A stretch of DNA of 64,000 nucleotides from Pseudomonadota bacterium (GCA_029779845.1 JAKOZT010000129.1:1-64000); one strand, 5' to 3'; counted from the first letter of the stretch, positions 26,321 to 35,909 are shown. Numbers and translations: made by a program. Notes: generated by a model not told the origin, from the sequence alone.

Positions 26321-28627
26321 ATGAGCAAGAAGACCGACTGCCTGCGCGAAGCCCCACCCCAGATGCTGCCGCTCGGCGCGCTGGCCGCCGGATTCGGCAT
26401 GATGCTGGCCGGCGGCAACGCGCTGGCGCAGCAGGCCACGGTGCCGATGCCGCCCGCGCCCTCGGCCTCGGCGCCCGCCGAAGCGACGCTGCCGGAAGTG
26501 AAGGTGAAGGCCTCGGCCGAGGAGTCCGCCAAGGAGGCGCTGCAGGCCACCAAGACGACCATCGGCAAGGGCCGCCAGGAGATCCGCGACATTCCGCAGT
26601 CGGTCACCGTGATGACCGAGAAGCTGCTCGACGACGTCAAGCTCGACACGCTGCGCCAGGCGCTGCACTACACCGCCGGCATCACCTTCGCGGCCACCGA
26701 GAACGGCACCGACCAGGACATCCGCATGCGCGGCTTCCCGGTCGCGACCACGGGCGACCTGCTGATCGACGGCATGAAGGATCCCTCGCAGTACGACCGC
26801 GACAGCTTCAACTACGACCGCATCGAGGTGATGCGCGGCGCGGCCTCGATGCTGTTCGGCCGCGGCTCCACCGGCGGCGTGATCAACCAGGTGACCAAGA
26901 AGCCGGTGCTGGCCGACCTCAACGAGGTGGTCACCACCATCGGCAGCGGCGAGAACCTGCGCTTCACCGGCGACTTCAACAAGCGCCTGGGCGAAGACAG
27001 CGCGATCCGCCTGAACGCGATGGTGCAGTCGGCCGACAACCACGGCGCGCAGATCGACAAGCAGGGCATCGCGCCGACCATCACCTGGGGCGCGGGCAGC
27101 CGCGACGAGATCACGCTCGGCGCCTTCTACCTGAACGTGAACAACGTGCCGATGGCGAACCTGCGCTACCTGTCGGGCAGCGTGGCCACCGGCATCCCGG
27201 CGAAGAACTTCTACGGCACCGACAGCGACTACCTGCTCGGCGAGGCGCGCTACGCCTCGGGCATCTGGACGCACCGCTTCGGCGACGGCAATGGCGAGCT
27301 GCGCACGCAGTTCCGCACCGGCAACTACCGGCGCGCCACCTGGGGCACGACGGCCGGCTATTGCGGCGCGGCACTGACCGCTACCGGCACCTGCCCGGCC
27401 GGCACGCCGGCGGTGACCAGCGCGACCTTCAGCCGCAACACCGCGCTGACGCGCAGCGGCCTGTCGCCGCGCAAGGACGACATCGACGGCACGTATCTCC
27501 AGAGCGACTACAGCAACCGCTTCGCCTGGTTCGGCATGCGCCACGACGTGCTGGCCGGCATCGACGCCTCGCGCGAATCGGCCGACCGCTTCACCGCCTA
27601 CGGCACCGTGGGCACCAACTACAACAAGGGCGGCACCAACGTCAGCACGCCCGACGACGGCCGCGTGACCGCCGCGCTGCCCACCTACCGCAAGGGCAGC
27701 GACTACGCCGGCCGCGCGCTGGGCGCCTACGTGCAGGACCTGGTCTCGCTGACCGAGCATTGGAAGCTGCTCGGCGGCCTGCGCTACGACAAGGTCGAGG
27801 CGACCATGCACAGCCTGGCCTATGCGAACGCCGCCACGCCCACGGTGCCGAGCGCGGTCACCGAGTCGCGGCTGAAGTACCCGGGCCTGTGGAGCCGCCG
27901 CTTCGGGCTGCTGTTCCAGCCGACGGCCTTCCAGTCGTACCACGTGTCCTACGGCACCTCGTTCAACACCTCGGCCGACACCTACCAGTACACCACTCAG
28001 CAGACCGCCAGCGTCGGCGCCGAGAAGAGCCGCAACATCGAGGTGGGCGCCAAGCTCGACTGGCTGGACGGCCAGCTCTCGACGCGCGCGGCGCTGTTCC
28101 GCACCGAGAAGTACAACGAGCGCACCACCGATTCCGACTTCGCCGGCAGCTTCCCGGTGCTGTCGGGCAAGCGCCATTCGCAGGGCCTGGAACTCGACGT
28201 GGTCGGGCGCGTGACGCCCGCGCTGGAGATCTACATGTCGTACTCGTACATCCAGGAGGCGAAGATCGACAAGGTGGGCACCGCCGTCAACCTGACCACC
28301 GACGACGTCGGCCTGAGCCCCAAGCACACCGGCGCGGCCTGGGCCAGCTACCAGTTGCTGCCGCAGCTGCGCATCGCCGCCGGCGCGCGCGCCGCGTCGA
28401 CCAACCGCCCGCTGCAAGGCGGCACGGCGGCGGCCTCGCTGACCGCCAGCACGCCGCGCTACGTGGTCTACGACACGATGGCCGAGTACACCATCAACGA
28501 AGACATCTACGCGCAGATCAACGTCAACAACCTGACCAACAAGGTCTACGGCGACCAGCTCTACCCGGGCTTCTACACGCCGGGCGAGGCGCGCAACGTC
28601 AAGCTGACGCTGGGCATGCGCTTCTAG
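26321..28627 (+). CDS. TonB-dependent siderophore receptor (no STN domain)
   Basis: 768 residues. The signal peptide ends near residue 36 (GNALAQQ), and an alanine/proline linker leads to the plug ([14 protein letters not shown] to [13 protein letters not shown]) and a barrel with the terminal signature TLGMRF. A surface loop has a Cys pair ([15 protein letters not shown]). It lacks the STN domain seen in the upstream receptor, so it transports without signalling. GGAG at 26312 precedes the ATG. It is followed directly by piuC, an association typical of catecholate-type receptors (Fiu/PiuA with PiuC), so it may take up catecholates. Confidence 0.93.
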   Translation: MSKKTDCLREAPPQMLPLGALAAGFGMMLAGGNALAQQATVPMPPAPSASAPAEATLPEVKVKASAEESAKEALQATKTTIGKGRQEIRDIPQSVTVMTEKLLDDVKLDTLRQALHYTAGITFAATENGTDQDIRMRGFPVATTGDLLIDGMKDPSQYDRDSFNYDRIEVMRGAASMLFGRGSTGGVINQVTKKPVLADLNEVVTTIGSGENLRFTGDFNKRLGEDSAIRLNAMVQSADNHGAQIDKQGIAPTITWGAGSRDEITLGAFYLNVNNVPMANLRYLSGSVATGIPAKNFYGTDSDYLLGEARYASGIWTHRFGDGNGELRTQFRTGNYRRATWGTTAGYCGAALTATGTCPAGTPAVTSATFSRNTALTRSGLSPRKDDIDGTYLQSDYSNRFAWFGMRHDVLAGIDASRESADRFTAYGTVGTNYNKGGTNVSTPDDGRVTAALPTYRKGSDYAGRALGAYVQDLVSLTEHWKLLGGLRYDKVEATMHSLAYANAATPTVPSAVTESRLKYPGLWSRRFGLLFQPTAFQSYHVSYGTSFNTSADTYQYTTQQTASVGAEKSRNIEVGAKLDWLDGQLSTRAALFRTEKYNERTTDSDFAGSFPVLSGKRHSQGLELDVVGRVTPALEIYMSYSYIQEAKIDKVGTAVNLTTDDVGLSPKHTGAAWASYQLLPQLRIAAGARAASTNRPLQGGTAAASLTASTPRYVVYDTMAEYTINEDIYAQINVNNLTNKVYGDQLYPGFYTPGEARNVKLTLGMRF

Positions 28628-28652
28628 GCGCGAGGAGGCGCCCGACACCACC

Positions 28653-29339
28653 ATGCTTCTGCACGTTCGCAAGGTTCTCTCGGCCGACGAGCTGCGCGCG
28701 GCGCGCCGCCTCCTGGCCGCCGCCCCCTGGGGCGACGGCCGCGTGACGGCCGGCGAGCAATCGGCCCGGGCCAAGAACAACCAGCAGCTGCCCGAGGCCT
28801 GCGAGGCCTCGCGGCAGTTGCAGAAGCTGGTGCTCGACGGCCTGGCGCGGCACCAGCTGTTCTTCTCCGCCGCGCTGCCCAAGCAGATCTCGCCGCCGCT
28901 GTTCAACCGCTACGGCGGCGAGGCCAACAGCTTCGGCAACCACGTCGACAGCGCGGTGCGCTACCTCAGCGACGGCAGCGGCCGCGTGCGCACCGACATC
29001 TCGTGCACCGTGTTCCTCGCCGAGCCCGACGAGTACGACGGCGGCGAGCTGATGGTGGAAGACACCTACGGCCAGCAGCGCGTCAAGCTGCCGGCCGGCG
29101 ACATGGTGCTGTACCCCGGCCACAGCGTGCACCGCGTGGAGCCGGTGACCCGCGGCCAGCGCGTGGCGAGCTTCTTCTGGGTGCACAGCATGGTGCGCAG
29201 CGACGAGCGCCGCCGCCTGCTGTTCGAGATGGACCAGCACCTGATGAGCCTGCGCACGCGCAACGGCGAAACCGACCCGGCGGTCATCGGCCTGACCGCC
29301 ACGTATCACAACCTGCTGCGCATGTGGCTGGAGTTTTGA
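28653..29339 (+). CDS. piuC: Fe2+/2-oxoglutarate-dependent dioxygenase, PiuC/YbiX type
   Basis: 228 residues. PKHD-type hydroxylase with the HxD...H metal triad ([18 protein letters not shown]) and the 2-oxoglutarate Arg shortly after (TRGQR). Length and ends ([21 protein letters not shown]) match PiuC. PiuC genes sit beside TonB receptors for catecholate siderophores, and their substrate is unproven. It lies 25 bp after the receptor and 1 bp before the PepSY gene. Confidence 0.93.
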   Translation: MLLHVRKVLSADELRAARRLLAAAPWGDGRVTAGEQSARAKNNQQLPEACEASRQLQKLVLDGLARHQLFFSAALPKQISPPLFNRYGGEANSFGNHVDSAVRYLSDGSGRVRTDISCTVFLAEPDEYDGGELMVEDTYGQQRVKLPAGDMVLYPGHSVHRVEPVTRGQRVASFFWVHSMVRSDERRRLLFEMDQHLMSLRTRNGETDPAVIGLTATYHNLLRMWLEF

Positions 29340-29340
29340 C

Positions 29341-29643
29341 ATGACCTCGATGCTTCGATCGACCCTCGCGCTGCTGCTCGCCGCCGCCGGCGGCGCAGCC
29401 TTCGCCCACGGCGACGTGGACTGCCCCAACGAGCCCAAGGAGCAGTGGCGCCCGCAGATGGAGCTGCAGCGCAAGCTGGTCGACGCCGGCTGGCGCGTGC
29501 GCCAGGTGAAGACCTTCGCCACCTGCTACGAGGTCTACGGCTTCGACGCCAAGGGCGAGCGCGTGGAAGCCTTCTTCAACCCGAAGACCTTCGAGCGCAT
29601 CGAGCCGCGCGGCGCGGCCGCCTCGGCACCTGCCGCGAAGTGA
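29341..29643 (+). CDS. small exported PepSY-domain protein
   Basis: 100 residues with a signal peptide (cleavage after FAHG or thereabouts) and one PepSY module (LQRKLVDAGWRVRQVK...YEVYGFDAKGERVEAFFNP). Two cysteines (DCPN, ATCYE) could form a disulfide. Small PepSY proteins commonly accompany cytochrome b561-like proteins and ferric-reductase-type systems. The stop overlaps the next GTG start (GTGA). Confidence 0.87.
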   Translation: MTSMLRSTLALLLAAAGGAAFAHGDVDCPNEPKEQWRPQMELQRKLVDAGWRVRQVKTFATCYEVYGFDAKGERVEAFFNPKTFERIEPRGAAASAPAAK

Positions 29644-30176
29644 AGTCGGCAGCGGTGCCGGTGTGGGATGCGCTGGTGCGCAGCCTGCACTGGCTGCTGG
29701 CCGCCGCGGTGGCGGCGGCGTGGATCACGGGACACTGGTTCCATCCGCTGCACCACGCGCTGGGCTACGGCGCGGCGGCGATCGTCGCCGTGCGCATCCC
29801 CTGGGGCGTGTGGGGCAGCCGGCATGCGCGCTTCGCCGACTTCGTGCACGGGCCGCGCGCCACGTGGCGCTACGCACGGGCGTTGATGCGCGGACAGGCG
29901 CCGCGCCACCTCGGCCACAACCCGCTGGGCGGCTGGATGATCGTGGCGCTGCTGGTCTGCGTGGCACTGACCAGCCTCACCGGCTTCCTCTACACCACCG
30001 ACTGGCTGTGGGGCTACGCCTGGCTCGAAGCCCTGCACGCCGCGCTGGCCTGGCTGCTCGCCACGCTGGTTGCCGGGCATCTGTGCGGCGTGCTGGCGAT
30101 GAGCAGGGTGGAGGGGGAGAACCTGGTGGCGGGGATGTGGACGGGGAGGAAGCGGCGGTGCAACCCGCCCGAATGA
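29640..30176 (+). CDS. cytochrome b561/Ni-hydrogenase-type cytochrome b protein
   Basis: 178 residues, four predicted membrane helices. Likely heme-ligand histidines occur in SLHWLLAAA, GHWFHPLHHALGY, LEALHAALAWLL and VAGHLCGVL. It is co-translated with the PepSY protein at the end of the iron cassette. By context it may pass electrons across the membrane, for example to reduce ferric iron or ferri-siderophore (inference). Confidence 0.88.
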   Translation: MKSAAVPVWDALVRSLHWLLAAAVAAAWITGHWFHPLHHALGYGAAAIVAVRIPWGVWGSRHARFADFVHGPRATWRYARALMRGQAPRHLGHNPLGGWMIVALLVCVALTSLTGFLYTTDWLWGYAWLEALHAALAWLLATLVAGHLCGVLAMSRVEGENLVAGMWTGRKRRCNPPE

Positions 30177-30188
30177 GCGCTGTCCGCC

Positions 30189-30487
30189 TCAATCTCCGCC
30201 TTCGCCGGGCCACGTTTCGAAGTCGTCCCCGTCGATGTCGCGAGCGCCGTGCATGACACGTTCGATGCGCACCGGCTTCGGCGTCTCACGATAGAAGCTC
30301 AGATAGCGTCCGTGCGGCAGCATGCGAATGCTCTCGCCCAGCCCCGGCCTCTCCGTACCGATGCCCGGAGCGTTGCCGAGCGCCATGCAACGGTCCTCCA
30401 ACTCATCGACGAGGCTCAGCGGCCTTGCTCGATCTGCTCCTTGATGAAGGCTTCGAAGTGGTCGCCGATGACGTAGCTGGAAGGCAT
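30189..30487 (-). pseudogene. parD/parE toxin-antitoxin remnant joined by an internal deletion
   Basis: From the ATG at 30487 the first 23 codons read as the start of a ParD antitoxin (MPSSYVIGDHFEAFI...EQGR) and then stop. Immediately after, in another frame, the sequence encodes the C-terminal half of a ParE toxin (LVDELEDRCMALG, PHGRYLSFYRE, RIERVMHGARDID) to a stop at 30189. The rest of parD and the first half of parE are missing, with the junction near 30418-30421. Neither protein can function. The upstream palindrome at 30520-30536 is probably the old operator. Confidence 0.8.
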
Positions 30488-30519
30488 GAATCGCTTCGTC
30501 CGTTGAGGATTTCTGGACA

Positions 30520-30536
30520 CTATCAAAGATTGATAG
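30520..30536. promoter_or_regulatory. perfect 7-3-7 palindrome, probable ParD operator relic
   Basis: CTATCAA-AGA-TTGATAG is a perfect inverted repeat 33 bp upstream of the parD-remnant ATG, the expected place for an autoregulatory antitoxin operator. It is AT-rich against the surroundings. Confidence 0.5.
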
Positions 30537-30553
30537 CCTTGCCAAACGCCTCC

Positions 30554-31042
30554 TCAAATCGCGCAGCTCACCGCCTTCGCCCCGAGGTGCTGCGTGAGCA
30601 CGGCCGGCTCGATCCCCACCAGATACCCGCGCCGCCCGCCGTTGATGCAGATGCGCGGCAGCGCGAGCACCGATGCCTCCACGTACACCCGCATCGCCTT
30701 GCGCGTGCCGAAGGGCGAGGTGCCGCCCACCTGGTAGCCGCTGTGGCGCTGCGCCACCTCCGGCGCGCAGGGCTCCACCGACTTCGCCCCGATCGCGCGC
30801 GCGAGGTTCTTGGTGCTCACCTGCCTGTCGCCGTGCATCAGCACGATCAGCGGCTCGCGCTGCTCGTCCTGCATCACCAGCGTCTTCACCACCGCATGTT
30901 CGTCCACGCCGAGCTGGCGCGCCGACTCGGCCGTGCCGCCATGCTCGACGTAGTCGTACACATGCTCGGTGAACGCGATGCCGCGCCCGCGCAGCCACGC
31001 GGTGGCGGGGGTCTCGCTGACGTGCTTGTCCTTCTTCGCCAT
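30554..31042 (-). CDS. ybaK: YbaK/EbsC-type aminoacyl-tRNA deacylase
   Basis: 162 residues. The YbaK fold is recognisable from VVKTLVMQDE, the catalytic-Lys-containing pattern near STKNLARAIG, and the GGTSPFGTRKAM loop. The family hydrolyses mischarged Cys-tRNA(Pro) in trans. It precedes the rhomboid gene in reverse order, with an 11-bp gap. Confidence 0.92.
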   Translation of the reverse strand: MAKKDKHVSETPATAWLRGRGIAFTEHVYDYVEHGGTAESARQLGVDEHAVVKTLVMQDEQREPLIVLMHGDRQVSTKNLARAIGAKSVEPCAPEVAQRHSGYQVGGTSPFGTRKAMRVYVEASVLALPRICINGGRRGYLVGIEPAVLTQHLGAKAVSCAI

Positions 31043-31053
31043 GTCGATCCGGT

Positions 31054-31665
31054 TCAGCCGAGCCAGGTGGAGATCGCGCGGCCCAGCGAGCCCGGCACCG
31101 CCAGCGCCATGAACAGCAGCCCCGCCACCGCGCCGGCGGCATGCGCATCGTGGTTGACGCGGCCGATGCCGCCGCGCCCGGCCAGCACGCTGTAGGCGAG
31201 ATAGCCGATGGCGAACAGCGGCGCGGGAATCGGGAACGGAATCGGCAGGATGTACAGCGACGAGCCCGGGTTGACGACGATCGCCGCGAACACCACCGCC
31301 AGGATCGCGCCCGACGCGCCCAGGCTGGCGTAGCCCGGCTGGCGGCGGTGGATCGCCCAGGTGGCGATGCTGCTGGCCAGCAGCCCGAAGGCGTACAGCG
31401 CGACGAACGCCGGCGTGCCGAGCGCGCGCTCCAGATCGAAGCCGAAGGCCCAGAAGCTGAAGCCGTTGAAGAGCAGGTGCGGCAGATCGGCGTGGATGAA
31501 GCCGCTGGTGACCAGCGTGTGCCACTGCCGCTGCGGCACGAGGTGATAGGGCCGCAGCAGGTTGCGCTCGACGAGCTGCGGCATGCCGTTCAGCCCGAGC
31601 AGGCTGACGATCACGATGACGGCGAGGATCAGTGTCGCGGCGGGCGCGCCGGCAAGAAGATCCAT
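31054..31665 (-). CDS. rhomboid-family intramembrane serine protease
   Basis: 203 residues, about six membrane helices. The catalytic Ser is in GASGAIL and the catalytic His in NHDAHAAG. The [15 protein letters not shown] segment is the conserved rhomboid helix-2 signature. It starts 2 bp after the aldo-keto reductase stop, which suggests one transcript with that gene and ybaK. The substrate is unknown. Confidence 0.92.
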   Translation of the reverse strand: MDLLAGAPAATLILAVIVIVSLLGLNGMPQLVERNLLRPYHLVPQRQWHTLVTSGFIHADLPHLLFNGFSFWAFGFDLERALGTPAFVALYAFGLLASSIATWAIHRRQPGYASLGASGAILAVVFAAIVVNPGSSLYILPIPFPIPAPLFAIGYLAYSVLAGRGGIGRVNHDAHAAGAVAGLLFMALAVPGSLGRAISTWLG

Positions 31666-31667
31666 GC

Positions 31668-32741
31668 CTACTGCGCCGGATCGCGCTGCACCCAGCGGAT
31701 CGCGTCGATCTCGGCCAGCAGCTGCGGCGACAGCGCGGTGTCCCAGGCGGCGAGGTTGTCGTCGAGCTGCGCCTTCGTGGTCACGCCGATGATGGTGCTG
31801 GCCACGCGCCAGCTCGTGTAGCAGAAGGCCAGCGCCAGGTGCGCCGGCGCGAGGCCATGCTGCCGCGCCAGCGCGTTGTAGCGCCTGGCTGCCTCCAGCG
31901 CCTCGGGGCGCGCCCAGCGCTGTTTCTTCATGCTGTCGAACATCGCCAGCCGCCCCGGCTGCGCGCTGCCATTCAGCCCGCGCTCGTCGTACTTGCCGGT
32001 CAGCGCGCCGAAGGCCAGCGGCGAGTAGGCCAGCAGCGAGACGCCGAGCCGGTGCATCACCTCGTCGAGCCCGTTGTCGAGCGCGCGGCTGGTCAGCGCG
32101 TAGGGGTTCTGCACGGTGGCGATGCGCGGCAGGCCGTGCATCTCGGCGAGCTTGACGAACTCGGCCACGCCGTAGGGCGATTCGTTCGAGAGCCCGACGT
32201 GGCGCACCTTGCCGGCCTTCACCAGATCGGTCAGCGCGTCGAGCTGTTCGCGGATGCTGCTGACCTCGCGGTCCCGGGCCGGGTCGAAATACAGCGCGCC
32301 CAGGCTCGCCACGTTGCGCGCCGGCCAGTGGATCTGGTAGAGGTCGATCACGTCGGTGCGCAGGCGCTGCAGACTGCCGTCGCAGGCGCCGATGATGTCG
32401 GCACGCGTGAGGTTGGAGCTGCCGCCCCGGATCCAGTCCATGCCGCGCGACGGGCCGGCCACCTTGGTGGCGAGCACGACCTTGTTGCGCGCGCCCGGGC
32501 GCGACGCGAACCAGTTGCCGATGATGGATTCGCTGGCGCCGAAGGTTTCGCGCCGCGCCGGCACCGAGTACATCTCGGCGCTGTCGATGAAGTTGATGCC
32601 GCGCGCCAGCGCGTGGTCGAGGATGGCGTGCGCGTCGCGCTCGGCGACCTGCTCGCCGAACGTCATGGTGCCGAGGCAGACGGGCGTGACCGCGAGATCG
32701 CTGCGGCCGAGGGTGCGGAGGGGGAGTGCTGCGGAGGTCAT
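31668..32741 (-). CDS. NADP(H)-dependent aldo-keto reductase (Tas-like)
   Basis: 357 residues. The TIM-barrel aldo-keto reductase has the catalytic set visible as Asp and Tyr in DSAEMYS, Lys in ATKVAG and His in YQIHWPAR. The long loop after the His and the length resemble E. coli Tas. The NADPH-binding end reads [13 protein letters not shown]. It is the first gene of the operon with rhomboid and ybaK. The substrate is unknown. Confidence 0.92.
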   Translation of the reverse strand: MTSAALPLRTLGRSDLAVTPVCLGTMTFGEQVAERDAHAILDHALARGINFIDSAEMYSVPARRETFGASESIIGNWFASRPGARNKVVLATKVAGPSRGMDWIRGGSSNLTRADIIGACDGSLQRLRTDVIDLYQIHWPARNVASLGALYFDPARDREVSSIREQLDALTDLVKAGKVRHVGLSNESPYGVAEFVKLAEMHGLPRIATVQNPYALTSRALDNGLDEVMHRLGVSLLAYSPLAFGALTGKYDERGLNGSAQPGRLAMFDSMKKQRWARPEALEAARRYNALARQHGLAPAHLALAFCYTSWRVASTIIGVTTKAQLDDNLAAWDTALSPQLLAEIDAIRWVQRDPAQ

Positions 32742-32808
32742 GGCGGAGAGTCTACGGGGCGCGCGTGCTCTATGCTGCGCGGCATCCGCCACTCGACCCG
32801 ACGCCTTG

Positions 32809-33468
32809 ATGACCAAGCTCATCCGCCCCCTTGCCTGTCTCTGCGCGGCCGCCGCGCTCGCGGCCTGCTCGACGCCGCCCGCGCCGCCTTCACCCACGGC
32901 GGCGACGCCTTCAGCGAAGCACGCGTCGCCGGCGGTGCCCAGCGCCGAGCCGGGCGTGCCGGCCTACCTGCTCGCCAATGAAGGCTGCGCGATCGTCGCC
33001 GGCGGCGCGATCGGCAGCCGCTTCGCCGACGCCAAGGTCAGCGCGATGTGGGCGCGCATCAACGCGGCCGTGACCACCGAGCTGCACGACCGGCTGGTGG
33101 CGCAGCGCTATCGCGTCGTCAAGCTGCTGGTGCCCGAGGGGATCACCGGCACGGCCGAGCAGATGGTGTTCGAGAGCGTCGCCGCGCAGCGCTGCAACCG
33201 CGTGCTGCAGGTGGCGCACAAGGTCGACGAGGACACGGCGGGCAGGTTCTTCCGCTTCGACATCACGCTGTTCCGCGCCGTGCCGAAGGAAGGCGCTGCC
33301 GCCGAGGCTGCGCCGGGGATGGTCAGCGTGGTTGCCCGGGGCGAGTTCCAGCGCAGCTACCGCTATCCGCGCACGCAGGAGGCGTTCGAGAACTTCTACA
33401 CCGGGGACTTTGCGGAGAAGGTGCTGGCGGATTTGCAAGGGAGTGGGAGGTTGGGGGTGTTGCGGTGA
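32809..33468 (+). CDS. putative lipoprotein of unknown function
   Basis: 219 residues. The signal ends in a lipobox (LAAC at about residues 17-20) followed by a proline-rich linker (to about residue 45) and a compact domain. I do not recognise the family. Two Cys remain in the mature part (NEGCAIV, QRCNRVL). The stop overlaps the GTG of the next lipoprotein gene, so the two are translated together and may interact. Confidence 0.75.
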   Translation: MTKLIRPLACLCAAAALAACSTPPAPPSPTAATPSAKHASPAVPSAEPGVPAYLLANEGCAIVAGGAIGSRFADAKVSAMWARINAAVTTELHDRLVAQRYRVVKLLVPEGITGTAEQMVFESVAAQRCNRVLQVAHKVDEDTAGRFFRFDITLFRAVPKEGAAAEAAPGMVSVVARGEFQRSYRYPRTQEAFENFYTGDFAEKVLADLQGSGRLGVLR

Positions 33469-34460
33469 GGCATCTCATTGCAATCTCGTTCCTCGGCGTA
33501 GCGCTGGCGGGTTGCATAACACCGCCCTTGGTCCCGAGTGCCAGGGAAGTTGCGCCGCTGCGCACGATAGATGTGGTGATCTACACGCCGCCAACCAACT
33601 TTCTGTATTACTACAACGGCTCCACGGCTCACTACTATCCGTCGCCGGGAAGTAGTTGGGGAACTGCTGTCGGCATCAACATCGCGGGAAACCTGCTGAA
33701 CAGCGCAGTCGAGCATGCCAAGACTGCAACTTCGCGAGAAGCCGAGGGCCCGGTCGGCGCCTCCGTGGCGAGCCTGGATCTGCGCGCCACCGTGATGCGA
33801 GAGCTTGCGATGGCGCAGGGGCCGGGCGTCCCGATCTTCGTCGAGAGCCAACGTGCTTTTCCGGAAGGAGCCCCGGACTTCAGAGAAGGCGTGCTTCCAG
33901 CCGTGTCGAAACCTCTGCAGAACTCCGCGGCGGACGCGGTCTTGTACCTCTCGGTCGTGCCGTTGTTTCGCAACCAGTTCGATCAGGTCGTACTCACGAC
34001 GAACACCTGGCTGATCGGGCGTTCCGGCACGCCCTTGTTGATGTCCTCTGTCAAATTCATCGGGCCGGATCATCCCGACCTGACGCGCCCCGAGATCGTG
34101 CAGTGGTGGGCCGACCAACGGTACCGTCGGCTTCTGCAGCATGGCGTCCGGGCCACTCTGAAGCCCACGCTCGGCTTCTTCACCAACCCTCTGACGGAAG
34201 AGCAGCACGGGAAGCTTCTTGCCCTGATGGCCGACCCGCAGACTTTCATGCGGATTGGCGAGCGTGTGCGCACGAGCCCATGCGTGCTTGCATCCGACGA
34301 TGTCTCGGTCGTCTACCGGTACGAGCGAAATGGACGAATGCTCAATGCGATGGCGCATTGCGACACCGAGAAGCCGGACTTGTTCGACGCCGAGGAAGAC
34401 TCCCTTCGCTCTTGGAAGATTCACGGGCGATTGCCTCTTGCTGCGCCGACGACAAGGTGA
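33465..34460 (+). CDS. putative lipoprotein of unknown function
   Basis: 331 residues from a GTG overlapping the upstream stop. The lipobox is LAGC (about residues 14-17). The mature domain is rich in aromatic residues near the start (TNFLYYYNGSTAHYY). No family is recognised. Codon use is visibly less GC-biased than in neighbouring genes, suggesting recent acquisition or weak selection. Its coupling to the upstream lipoprotein suggests a shared envelope role. Confidence 0.72.
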   Translation: MRHLIAISFLGVALAGCITPPLVPSAREVAPLRTIDVVIYTPPTNFLYYYNGSTAHYYPSPGSSWGTAVGINIAGNLLNSAVEHAKTATSREAEGPVGASVASLDLRATVMRELAMAQGPGVPIFVESQRAFPEGAPDFREGVLPAVSKPLQNSAADAVLYLSVVPLFRNQFDQVVLTTNTWLIGRSGTPLLMSSVKFIGPDHPDLTRPEIVQWWADQRYRRLLQHGVRATLKPTLGFFTNPLTEEQHGKLLALMADPQTFMRIGERVRTSPCVLASDDVSVVYRYERNGRMLNAMAHCDTEKPDLFDAEEDSLRSWKIHGRLPLAAPTTR

Positions 34461-34478
34461 CAGCCACCGGAGTGACGC

Positions 34479-35024
34479 ATGAAGCCCCAAGAAATCGCCG
34501 CCCTCCTCCACACGCTGCAAGCCCGCTTCAAGAAGTACCCGCAACGCCACCGCGGCATCGAGTGGGCCAAGGTCCAGGCCCGCCTCGAAGCCCACCCCGC
34601 TGCACTGCAATCGCTCCAAGCAATGGAAGCCTCCGGCGGCGAGCCGGATGTGATCGGCGCGGACGAGCGCAGCGGCGAGCTTCTCTTCTGCGACTGTTCT
34701 GCGGAAAGCCCCGCCGGACGCCGCAGACTGTGCTACGACCGCGAGGCGCTGGACTCCCGCAAGGAGAACAAGCCGCCGGGCAACGCCGTCGAAGCGGCCT
34801 CGGCGATGGGCACCGCCTTGCTCACCGAAGCGCAGTACGGCGCCTTGCAGCAGCTCGGCGAGTTCGACACCAAGACATCGAGCTGGATCGCGACGCCCGA
34901 TGAGCTGCGCACGCTCGGCGGCGCGCTGTTCGGCGATCGGCGCTATGGCCGCGTGTTCGTCTATCACAACGGAGCGCAGTCGTACTACGCCGCACGGGGG
35001 TTCCGCGTGCTGCTGCGCGTCTGA
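34479..35024 (+). CDS. DUF4256-family protein
   Basis: 181 residues, full length for DUF4256. Landmarks are LQARFKKYPQRHRGIEW near the start, CDCSAESPAGRRRLCYDREAL, the Lys-Pro-rich ENKPPGNA and the C-terminal YHNGAQSYYAARGFR. It is a soluble protein of unknown function, with no signal or membrane segment. Confidence 0.85.
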   Translation: MKPQEIAALLHTLQARFKKYPQRHRGIEWAKVQARLEAHPAALQSLQAMEASGGEPDVIGADERSGELLFCDCSAESPAGRRRLCYDREALDSRKENKPPGNAVEAASAMGTALLTEAQYGALQQLGEFDTKTSSWIATPDELRTLGGALFGDRRYGRVFVYHNGAQSYYAARGFRVLLRV

Positions 35025-35053
35025 TCGAAACGCGGCGAGCCGCGCCGTAGTTC

Positions 35054-35066
35054 ACTGTTTGACAGT
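35054..35066. promoter_or_regulatory. ACTGT-TTG-ACAGT palindrome overlapping a TTGACA element
   Basis: The perfect 5-3-5 inverted repeat contains TTGACA (35059-35064), a consensus -35 hexamer, about 40 bp before the start of the XRE-type gene. This is the layout expected of an autorepressor operator, though the gene it served is now broken. Confidence 0.42.
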
Positions 35067-35104
35067 AGACTTTTCTCATCCAACGGCAATCTCTGAGCCC
35101 TGCC

Positions 35105-35322
35105 ATGCCCGCCTCCCGCCCGCTGCCCCGCCCGCTCGGCCGCATCGTCTTCGTCGTGCGCGCGCTGTGGGCATCACCGAGCAGAACATCTCGCTGCTGA
35201 AGTCGGGCAAGGTGCGCGGCGTGCGCTTCGACACGCTGGCGCGCATCTGCGCCGCGCTGCAGTGCCAGCCGGGCGACCTGCTCGAATACCGGGCCGGGCC
35301 GGCGGACGAGGATTCGCCGTGA
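35105..35322 (+). pseudogene. broken XRE/YozG-type helix-turn-helix regulator
   Basis: The C-terminal part is well preserved from a GTG at 35167 (VGITEQNISLLKSGKVRGVRF, then ICAALQCQPGDLLEY), the signature of small YozG/Cro-type regulators. The plausible start at 35105 (MPASRPLPRPLGRIVF) is in a different frame, and about 20 codons that should hold the first helix of the DNA-binding domain are missing around 35150-35166. A deletion with frameshift explains this. A 51-residue product from the GTG cannot be excluded. Confidence 0.6.
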
Positions 35323-35900
35323 GGCAGCCACCGCGCCATGCGGGCGCGCGCCTGGCCTTCGCGCTGGCCGTGCTGGCGGCGCACCTCGCGCTGCTGCTGT
35401 GGTGGCTGCAGGCGGACCGGCTGGCGCGCCGCGAGCCGGCGGTGGAGCCGCGCGTGGCGGTGCGGCTGGTCGTGCCGCGCGCGCCGGTGGCTGCGCCGCG
35501 CGAGACAGCAGCGGCACCGGCACCGGCACCGAAGCGCCGCGCGCCGAACGTTCCCGCCGCGGCGCAGCCGGCGCCCATCACCGCCGCGGCGATCAGCGCC
35601 GCGCCGCCGCCCTCACCGGGCGCATCGCAGGCTCACGCCGAAGCCGAACCGCAACCCTCGCTGATGGACAGCGACGCCACCCGCCGCGCGATACGTGCCT
35701 CGGCACGCGATCCCGGCCTCGCCGCGCAAGCCGGCCGCCAGGGCGCGCCGGTGCAGACGCCCACCGAAAAGCTCGGCGAGCAGGTGCAGCGCAGCGCCAA
35801 GGGCGATTGCCTGAAAGGCGAATACGCCGGCGGCGGCATGGGCCTGCTGAGCCTGCCTTTCCTCGCCGCGGCCGCGCTGAACGGCGACTGCCGCCGCTGA
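35319..35900 (+). CDS. membrane-anchored protein of unknown function
   Basis: 193 residues from a GTG within the XRE stop (GTGA). One N-terminal membrane helix (LAFALAVLAAHLALLLWWL) is followed by an alanine/proline-rich spacer (about 45-115) and a conserved-looking C-terminus (EKLGEQVQRSAKGDCLKGEYAGGGMGLLSLPFLAAAAL). The layout recalls a short TonB/TolA-like spanner, but no TonB domain is present. Not recognised further. Confidence 0.7.
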   Translation: MRQPPRHAGARLAFALAVLAAHLALLLWWLQADRLARREPAVEPRVAVRLVVPRAPVAAPRETAAAPAPAPKRRAPNVPAAAQPAPITAAAISAAPPPSPGASQAHAEAEPQPSLMDSDATRRAIRASARDPGLAAQAGRQGAPVQTPTEKLGEQVQRSAKGDCLKGEYAGGGMGLLSLPFLAAAALNGDCRR

Positions 35901-35909
35901 CGAACCGGC

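Noticed and set aside
30189..30487. functional parDE toxin-antitoxin pair
   Set aside because: The antitoxin frame stops after 23 codons and the toxin lacks its N-terminal half.
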